Origin: Ignavibacteriales bacterium
GTDB taxonomy: Bacteria; Bacteroidota; Ignavibacteria; Ignavibacteriales; Melioribacteraceae
Direction: 5' to 3'
DNA: 6,321 nt
Assembly (NCBI GenBank): GCA_016929735.1
Contig: JAFGID010000262.1
Location: 1-6,321, forward strand
Shown piece after piece: positions 1 through 4,592 of this stretch (positions are counted from its first letter, which is position 1; every line of letters starts with the position of its first letter). Both the position numbers and the translations under genes were made by a program. The notes below the pieces were generated by a model. The model had not been told where the DNA came from and did not search any database. It worked only from the letters and a program-made list of their open reading frames with translations.

Positions 1-2
1 AT

Positions 3-110
3 TTTTCAGGGGAAATCCGAAATGGGACTGAGGAGCACGAAGTGCGTCTGAACGTGAAGTCAAACGGAAATGTATTTTCGCCTAAAAAACGCAACTGGAC
101 TAAGGTATAG
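3..110 (+). CDS. possible 3' end of an unidentified gene, cut by the left edge
   Basis: A frame is open from the left edge to a TAG stop at 108-110, giving about 35 codons that end in ...SPKKRNWTKV. The stretch is richer in G+C than the DNA after it. I recognise no family. The complementary strand is also open over about the first 90 bases, so the open frame is weak evidence. Its last 20 bases overlap, in another frame, the point where integrase-like sequence becomes readable (about 91). It could be a real gene end, part of the decayed integrase region, or non-coding repeat DNA. Confidence 0.2.
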   Translation, partial: FSGEIRNGTEEHEVRLNVKSNGNVFSPKKRNWTKV

Positions 111-448
111 CGTTATTACAAGATGGATTTGACATCAGATAATAAGTAATGCCATAAGGGGTGGAATGGAATGAAATGAACCATAGTATTTTTAGATAGT
201 GTTTTGCTACTTATTAAAGGTCACCATAGCATAAAAGCACCGCATTGAATTTCGCATATCCTACCTATTTTGGTAATATAGACGAATTCTTACCACCCTC
301 AAATACCGAAACCGGGAAATGAAAGCGATCTTCGGAATTACAGGAGTAAATGGGACATGTATCTATGAAAACAACACAACTATATACCCATATTTCAACG
401 GGTGGAATAAATAAAATAAGAAGTACCCTGGATGATTTGGACTTGTAA
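91..448 (+). pseudogene. decayed tyrosine recombinase (phage-type integrase), C-terminal catalytic part
   Basis: Read across all three frames, this stretch spells the conserved parts of a tyrosine recombinase in the right order. ATGLRYS at 91-111 is box I with the first catalytic Arg. Next come pieces resembling DLTSDNK, then IRGG..GMK (the beta-hairpin Lys region) at about 130-180, then TIVFLDSVLLLIK at about 179-220. A broken PHSLRHS-like box (CCG CAT TGA ATT TCG CAT) lies at 240-257, then GAA AGC and DLRN at 321-338. Finally GHVSMKTTQLYTHIS at 353-397 is box II with the nucleophile Tyr codon at 383-385, and a typical tail ending LDDLDL runs to TAA at 446-448. Decay is clear: there are several 1-2 nt frameshifts, stop codons (for example TAA at 347-349 where Leu is expected before MGH), loss of roughly 30 or more codons near 220-240, and about 42 extra bases between 258 and 320. 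The N-terminal domain is missing or unrecognisable. It cannot make a working recombinase and is best read as the relic of a mobile element beside the defence operon. Confidence 0.8.
275..286 (+). repeat. 12-bp direct repeat, copy 1 (AATATAGACGAA)
   Basis: The sequence AATATAGACGAA here occurs again at 515-526, where it forms the left edge of a perfect hairpin. This copy lies inside the roughly 42 extra bases that interrupt the decayed integrase between its HxxR region and its box II. It may mark part of a short repeat inserted twice. Twelve bases are too few to exclude chance in AT-rich DNA. Confidence 0.4.
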
Positions 449-609
449 AAGATATTTTATAAATATGCATGAAAACAGCACTAAAGAACAATCAAACAAA
501 CCACTCATATAGCAAATATAGACGAACTTCCCCCCTAAAAGTTCGTCTACACTAATGTTATGGGCAAGGCTAAAAAAGACGAAGGTACATTTACACAATT
601 CTTTGACAA
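449..609. other. AT-rich intergenic stretch between integrase relic and operon
   Basis: No coding region is supported here. The antisense strand is open for 67 codons (598 down to 395), but that frame runs into the integrase relic and shows no recognisable domain. The stretch holds the perfect hairpin at 519-549 and ends at the promoter candidate near 603. Nothing else was recognised. Confidence 0.6.
519..549. repeat. perfect 11-bp inverted repeat with C-rich loop
   Basis: TAGACGAACTT at 519-529 is exactly complementary to AAGTTCGTCTA at 539-549. The 9-nt loop between them consists of six C followed by TAA. No T-run follows on either strand, so it does not look like an intrinsic terminator. 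Its left edge overlaps the second copy of the AATATAGACGAA repeat (515-526). Possible roles are an operator, a recombination site left by the adjacent integrase, or the end of a small mobile repeat. The structure is seen directly; the role is unknown. Confidence 0.6.
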
Positions 610-631
610 TTGAAAAATAAAACTATAATAA
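603..631 (+). promoter_or_regulatory. candidate promoter for the three-gene operon
   Basis: TTGACA at 603-608 is followed by TATAAT at 624-629 (15-bp spacer). An overlapping TAATAA at 626-631 gives a 17-bp spacer. Transcription would then start near 637. This is a good match to a general sigma70 promoter, but the Bacteroidetes housekeeping consensus (TTG near -33 and TAnnTTTG near -7) is not well matched, and AT-rich DNA produces such hexamers by chance. If it is used, the TTG codon at 610 could not be the translation start on that transcript. Confidence 0.35.
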
Positions 632-3276
632 TATTGACCTTTTTCGAAACCTTTTACAAGAAAAAATTAGTTTTTGCCCACCCTCTTCTGCCCTTCGGGA
701 CAGTTGGGTATGCCCTCTCACATTGCACACATTGGCAAGCCACACAAGCCAACCCTGCAACCAAAGCTTGCCAAAGAGTGCAAATCTTGCCATCGTTCAG
801 TACCAAATTAACAGTGTTTGCCATATTGATACTTTTGATGATATCTTTTAGTAGTCAAGCTTCAGATTTCTATATCACAAAATCGGATTTAAATATTAGA
901 AGCGGTGCAGGAACAAATTTTAAGTCGTTAAATGTATTAGAAAAAGGAGACACAGTTAAGTTACTTGAAAAAGTGAATGATTATTGGGCGAAGATTCAAT
1001 ATAATGACAAGGATGGATATGTTGCAATTTCATATTTACAGCCTATAGAAATAAAAACTATAGAAACTGAAACAAGTAATGAAGAAGACCATCCTTTTAT
1101 TACTTTTTTAGTTTTACTTGCAATTGTAATTACATTAGCAATCATTCTAAAACATGAAGGAAACAAATACCGAAAAAAATCAATTACAGCATTATTATCC
1201 TTTTTCTTTGGTGCGTTCGGATTACAAAAATTCTATTTAGGTGAATCAAACAATGGTATTATTTCAATAATATTTTGTTGGACTTTTATTCCTTTAATTA
1301 TCGGATTTATTGATTTCATCATATTTGCGACAATAAACGAGGTCAAATTTAATACCATATATAATTATGGCAAAAAGCCACAAGAAACTTCAACTTCAAA
1401 AATAGCAAAGCCAAGAATCAATCAACAAAATTTTCAAAGAAACGCATCGACATATCAGATGTCACAAAATCAGCAAATGAAATATGTAACTGATAAGTCT
1501 ATTATTGATGTAAGTGATGAAAAGCTTGATTTGACAGTTGAAAAAGATCAATATCCAGATGATGTCCAAATTGAACCACCTTACTGGGGGCATACTTATG
1601 TTTATTCATTTGATGAAATAAGAAACGCAAATCCATCCCAGAAAAAGTATTACAATTACTTAAAAAATAAGGTTTTGAACGGAGAGATTGTTGACATTCA
1701 AGGTAATACTAATTATGCATTTATCTTGTATTTTGATTTCCTAAATGAATATCAAGGCCATAGGGATATTAAATTACTTGAAACACAATTCAAATTAATT
1801 GGGCAAATTTGCCCAAAAACGAAAAACTACACTTTTCGTTTATTGCAAGACGAATTAAGGAAGCGGAATGATCCTTATTCAATTGATAAATTAAAGAACC
1901 TTGAAGAAACTGGGTATCAATTAGAATATGGCTACACTGTTTATGATCCTGACTTATATAAGCTTGGAAATAAATACAAAAATAAACTTGGGCTTGACAA
2001 GCAAGAAATTATTTGGTTAAACAAGTTTTATAATCCATCAAATGTTTTCTTATCGATTGAGGGTTGTTGCGTTGCGACGATAATGCACTACGTTACAATT
2101 TTAAAAGAACTTGATAAAAGATTAAAGAAGGCTGAAACTACTCTCGTGAAAGAGGTCACATACTTTAAAGAGAAATTAAAGAATGTATATGCAAATCGGA
2201 ATTCAGAATGGGGATATTATGATTCAACTTATCTTGGTGATCAAGCAGAATCAGATGTTTACTTGACATTGTTTAAGAGGGTTGAAAACTCTGTTCGAGA
2301 AAATTTCGGCCATAAACGAAAGGTTTCTGGTGATTTCCCATATGCTGGCCAAAACCTTTCTGATGAATTTGAAAACAGGATTGGACGTTTGTTTAATTTA
2401 CTTATTGAAGAACTTAAAAGTAATCTAATCAAACCTGATTTAGAAACCCAAATTGCGTTAAATATTCAAAATGTAACCAGATGGCAAATTGAGTTTGATG
2501 AGTTAAAAAAATCATTTAAACCTGAATTGAAAAGTAATTTCAATGATGGTATTATTCATCTTGAAGAAACAAATCAAAAAAATCCTAACATTGAAAACAT
2601 ATTTTTTGAAGCCTCAAAGTTTATTGCAATATTTGATAAAGTATTGTCATTGAGTTATTACGCAAAATATATATACTATGACTTGAAGTCTAGAAGTTTT
2701 GACAATAAAGAACTCTCTAAAACAGTTCACAAATCATTATTTAAAACGCAAGACCAACTTGAAACCTTCAAAGCAATAATATCAGAACTTATACAAAGTT
2801 CTGATATACAGACAGCGTTAGAAAAAATTACTCAAATTTACATTCCAACACGCAAGAGAATTCATCTTAATAAGTCTGAAATCAAAGAAATAGTGGAAAA
2901 GCATGAGGAAACGGTCGAACTGCTTAATGAATACTTGAATTCTGAGAAAGAAGAAACTATTACCGAAATCAATTTACCATCTGAAGATACCGAGGTTACA
3001 ATTATTTCTCCCGAAGAAAAGAATTCCATATTTAATTCGGAAATTAGTTTAGGTAAAGTTCAGGAGGAATTAATAAAAAAAATTGCTTCCAATTCTTTCA
3101 AAATTTATCAATTTGAAGTTGATAAGTTCGCTAGTGAAAATCAAATGTTTAAGAATCAAATTATTGATAGCATAAACGAATCATGCACAAAATTTTTGGA
3201 TGGTGAAGCATTGATTGAGGAAGATGGAGAGAATTATATAATGGAAGAATCATATTATAAGATAATTACAAAATAA
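610..3276 (+). CDS. sngA: SngA-like TerB-domain protein with SH3b and TM2 domains (Shango-type defence)
   Basis: This is the putative membrane-bound sensor or scaffold of a Shango-type anti-phage system. Residue numbers count from a TTG at 610, the first in-frame start. Residues 66-85 (KLTVFAILILLMISFSSQAS) look like a signal peptide. Residues 86-145 form a bacterial SH3 domain (LNIRSGAGTNFKSL, EKGDTV, DYWAKI, GYVAISYL). Residues 162-181 are a transmembrane helix followed by positive residues (KHEGNKYRKK). Residues 187-241 are a TM2 domain (GAFGLQKFYLGES, then IIGFIDFIIF). A Gln/Ser-rich linker leads to TerB-N at about 325-505 (PSQKKYYNYLKNKVLNGEI, YAFILYFDFLNEY). Residues 510-745 are helical and unassigned, and TerB-C covers about 748-886 (KFASENQMFKNQIIDSINES, FLDGEALIEEDG). 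Predicted topology puts SH3b outside and TerB inside. The true start is uncertain: residues 20-65 come from the structured repeat, no Shine-Dalgarno precedes 610, and the ACC codon at 802-804 stands where an ATG would be expected. GTG 814 and ATG 838 are alternatives, but ATG 838 would lose the signal peptide. The next gene begins 2 nt after the stop. Domain calls are firm; the Shango name is from gene order and memory. Confidence 0.9.
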   Translation: MKNKTIIILTFFETFYKKKLVFAHPLLPFGTVGYALSHCTHWQATQANPATKACQRVQILPSFSTKLTVFAILILLMISFSSQASDFYITKSDLNIRSGAGTNFKSLNVLEKGDTVKLLEKVNDYWAKIQYNDKDGYVAISYLQPIEIKTIETETSNEEDHPFITFLVLLAIVITLAIILKHEGNKYRKKSITALLSFFFGAFGLQKFYLGESNNGIISIIFCWTFIPLIIGFIDFIIFATINEVKFNTIYNYGKKPQETSTSKIAKPRINQQNFQRNASTYQMSQNQQMKYVTDKSIIDVSDEKLDLTVEKDQYPDDVQIEPPYWGHTYVYSFDEIRNANPSQKKYYNYLKNKVLNGEIVDIQGNTNYAFILYFDFLNEYQGHRDIKLLETQFKLIGQICPKTKNYTFRLLQDELRKRNDPYSIDKLKNLEETGYQLEYGYTVYDPDLYKLGNKYKNKLGLDKQEIIWLNKFYNPSNVFLSIEGCCVATIMHYVTILKELDKRLKKAETTLVKEVTYFKEKLKNVYANRNSEWGYYDSTYLGDQAESDVYLTLFKRVENSVRENFGHKRKVSGDFPYAGQNLSDEFENRIGRLFNLLIEELKSNLIKPDLETQIALNIQNVTRWQIEFDELKKSFKPELKSNFNDGIIHLEETNQKNPNIENIFFEASKFIAIFDKVLSLSYYAKYIYYDLKSRSFDNKELSKTVHKSLFKTQDQLETFKAIISELIQSSDIQTALEKITQIYIPTRKRIHLNKSEIKEIVEKHEETVELLNEYLNSEKEETITEINLPSEDTEVTIISPEEKNSIFNSEISLGKVQEELIKKIASNSFKIYQFEVDKFASENQMFKNQIIDSINESCTKFLDGEALIEEDGENYIMEESYYKIITK
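660..804. repeat. structured, GC-richer element at the start of sngA (probable interspersed repeat)
   Basis: This block contrasts in base composition with the very AT-rich DNA on both sides and contains nested inverted repeats. TTGCAC at 723-728 pairs with GTGCAA at 778-783. A symmetric 3x3 interior loop follows, and TTGGCAAGC at 732-740 pairs with GCTTGCCAA at 766-774 around a 25-nt loop. A second, smaller hairpin at 688-703 closes on a TTCG tetraloop (694-697) and can extend through ACCC 680-683 with GGGT 706-709. Its translation in the sngA frame is unlike any SH3, TM2 or TerB sequence and resembles peptides I have seen as spurious N-termini in Bacteroidetes proteins (recollection, unverified). 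The right boundary falls at about 804, immediately before AAA TTA ACA, which reads as the second and later codons of a signal peptide. Boundaries are approximate. Confidence 0.6.
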
Positions 3277-3278
3277 TT

Positions 3279-4592
3279 ATGACACTAAGTTTAAAAGCAA
3301 AAGAGGCAACAGCAATAATTAATTCATTATCTGGAGGTGTAGTTCCAAGAATTGGTGTACAGCACATTACAGTTGGCAGACAACTAGAGATAGAGGCTTT
3401 TACAAAATCCTTAGATGATGTAAAAAATGGCCACAGTATGGTAAAGTTTTGGATTGGTGATTTTGGTTCAGGTAAATCCTTTATGCTTCATTTACTTAAT
3501 ACTGTAGCCCTGAAACAAAAATTTGTAGTTACAAATGCGGATTTTACACCTGATAATAGGCTTTATTCAAATGATGGGAAGGCACTAATTTTATATAGTG
3601 CAATTATGGATAATATAGCTATTCAAACAAAACCAGAAGGAGGAGCATTACCTACATTGCTTGATAAATGGATTGAACAGGTAGTTACTAAAACCTCTCA
3701 CCTTCACAATATTCCAATAACTGAAATTAGAGATGAACGATACATTAATCTGATTCAGGAAAACATCATGCAAACTGTAAACGAAGTTACTGAAACTGGT
3801 GGATTTGACTTTGGAATAGTCGTGATAAAATATTACGAAGGTTATATTAAAAATGATGAGTTTTTAAGAAGAAGTGCCTTGAAATGGCTGAAAGGTGAAT
3901 ATAATACCAAAACAGAAGCAAGACAAGATTTAGGTGTTCGTGAAATCATAAATGATATGAACTATTACGACATGCTTAAAAATTTCTGCAGATTGTTTGT
4001 AAGCATGGGCTATAGTGGATTTATGATTAATCTTGATGAAGCTATTAATTTGTATAAGATCTCTACATCTAATATGAGAGCAAGGAACTATGAAAAGATA
4101 TTGTCAATATTTAATGATTGCTTTCAGGGAAAGGTTTCCAACTTGTTTATAAATTTTGCTGGGACAAAAGATTTTTTGGAAAATGAGAGACGAGGACTTT
4201 TTAGTTACGATGCGCTAAAAACACGTTTAGAAACTAATAAATATGAGACATTAGAATATAGGGACCTAGCCCAGCCTGTTATTAAACTTATGCCACTAAA
4301 TCATAATGAGATTTTTGTTCTCCTGAAAAAATTAAAAGAAATATTCGACCTGAATTTTGAAACAAACATTAATATCACTGATGATGATATTCAAATGTTT
4401 ATGGAGGAAATGTTTAACAAGCCTGGAGCCGACGAATTTTTAACACCACGGGAGGTTATCAGGGATTTCATAAATATTCTAAGCATTTTAAGACAAAATC
4501 CGGGAGCAGAAAAACGGTCTTTAATATCTGCAATTGAAATATCGGATGAAAGGCCTGAAGAAGTTCTTATTGATGGAATAGAAGAATTATAA
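3279..4592 (+). CDS. sngB: SngB-like P-loop ATPase, DUF2791 / BREX ATP-binding (BrxD-like) family
   Basis: This is the putative ATPase of the Shango-type system, 437 residues and cytoplasmic, with no membrane segment. The N-terminus has the family signature GGVVPRIGVQHITVGRQLEIE (residues 19-39), which starts the fold before the P-loop. Walker A is GDFGSGKS at 60-67, with Lys66 and Ser67. Walker B is FMINLDE at 248-254, with Asp253 and Glu254. A sensor-like strand (LFINFAGTKDFL) lies at 289-300 and an Arg-containing helix (LKTRLETN) at 313-320. The C-terminal part, with LTPREVIRDFINIL, is a helical lid or winged-helix-like region. All catalytic residues are present, so it should hydrolyse ATP. 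The same family occurs in BREX loci as BrxD, next to an Lhr-like helicase. It starts 2 nt after the TerB gene and its TAATG stop overlaps the helicase start by 1 nt, which implies translational coupling and probably a shared complex. The specific defence role is inferred from context. Confidence 0.92.
   Translation: MTLSLKAKEATAIINSLSGGVVPRIGVQHITVGRQLEIEAFTKSLDDVKNGHSMVKFWIGDFGSGKSFMLHLLNTVALKQKFVVTNADFTPDNRLYSNDGKALILYSAIMDNIAIQTKPEGGALPTLLDKWIEQVVTKTSHLHNIPITEIRDERYINLIQENIMQTVNEVTETGGFDFGIVVIKYYEGYIKNDEFLRRSALKWLKGEYNTKTEARQDLGVREIINDMNYYDMLKNFCRLFVSMGYSGFMINLDEAINLYKISTSNMRARNYEKILSIFNDCFQGKVSNLFINFAGTKDFLENERRGLFSYDALKTRLETNKYETLEYRDLAQPVIKLMPLNHNEIFVLLKKLKEIFDLNFETNINITDDDIQMFMEEMFNKPGADEFLTPREVIRDFINILSILRQNPGAEKRSLISAIEISDERPEEVLIDGIEEL

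Noticed and set aside
163..180. GGAAT/GAAAT short tandem repeat
   Set aside because: Too short and imperfect; it falls in the GG.GMK region of the integrase relic, which explains it.
319..414. 31-codon + strand ORF starting at ATG 319
   Set aside because: It is a frameshifted reading of the decayed integrase with no ribosome binding site; the neighbouring frames carry the conserved integrase residues.
519..549. Intrinsic terminator
   Set aside because: The stem is perfect, but no T-run follows on either strand and no intact gene ends just before it.
519..570. Integron attC site next to an integrase
   Set aside because: The right side reads GTTCGTC or GTTATGG, not the GTTRRRY core, and the relic shows no IntI-specific features that I can see.
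395..598. 67-codon open frame on the minus strand
   Set aside because: It overlaps the integrase relic and the hairpin, has no recognisable domain, and is the length expected by chance.
710..811. Small + strand ORF from ATG 710 within the structured repeat
   Set aside because: It lies entirely in the repeat, in a different frame from sngA, and ends at the repeat boundary; there is no sign of selection as a protein.
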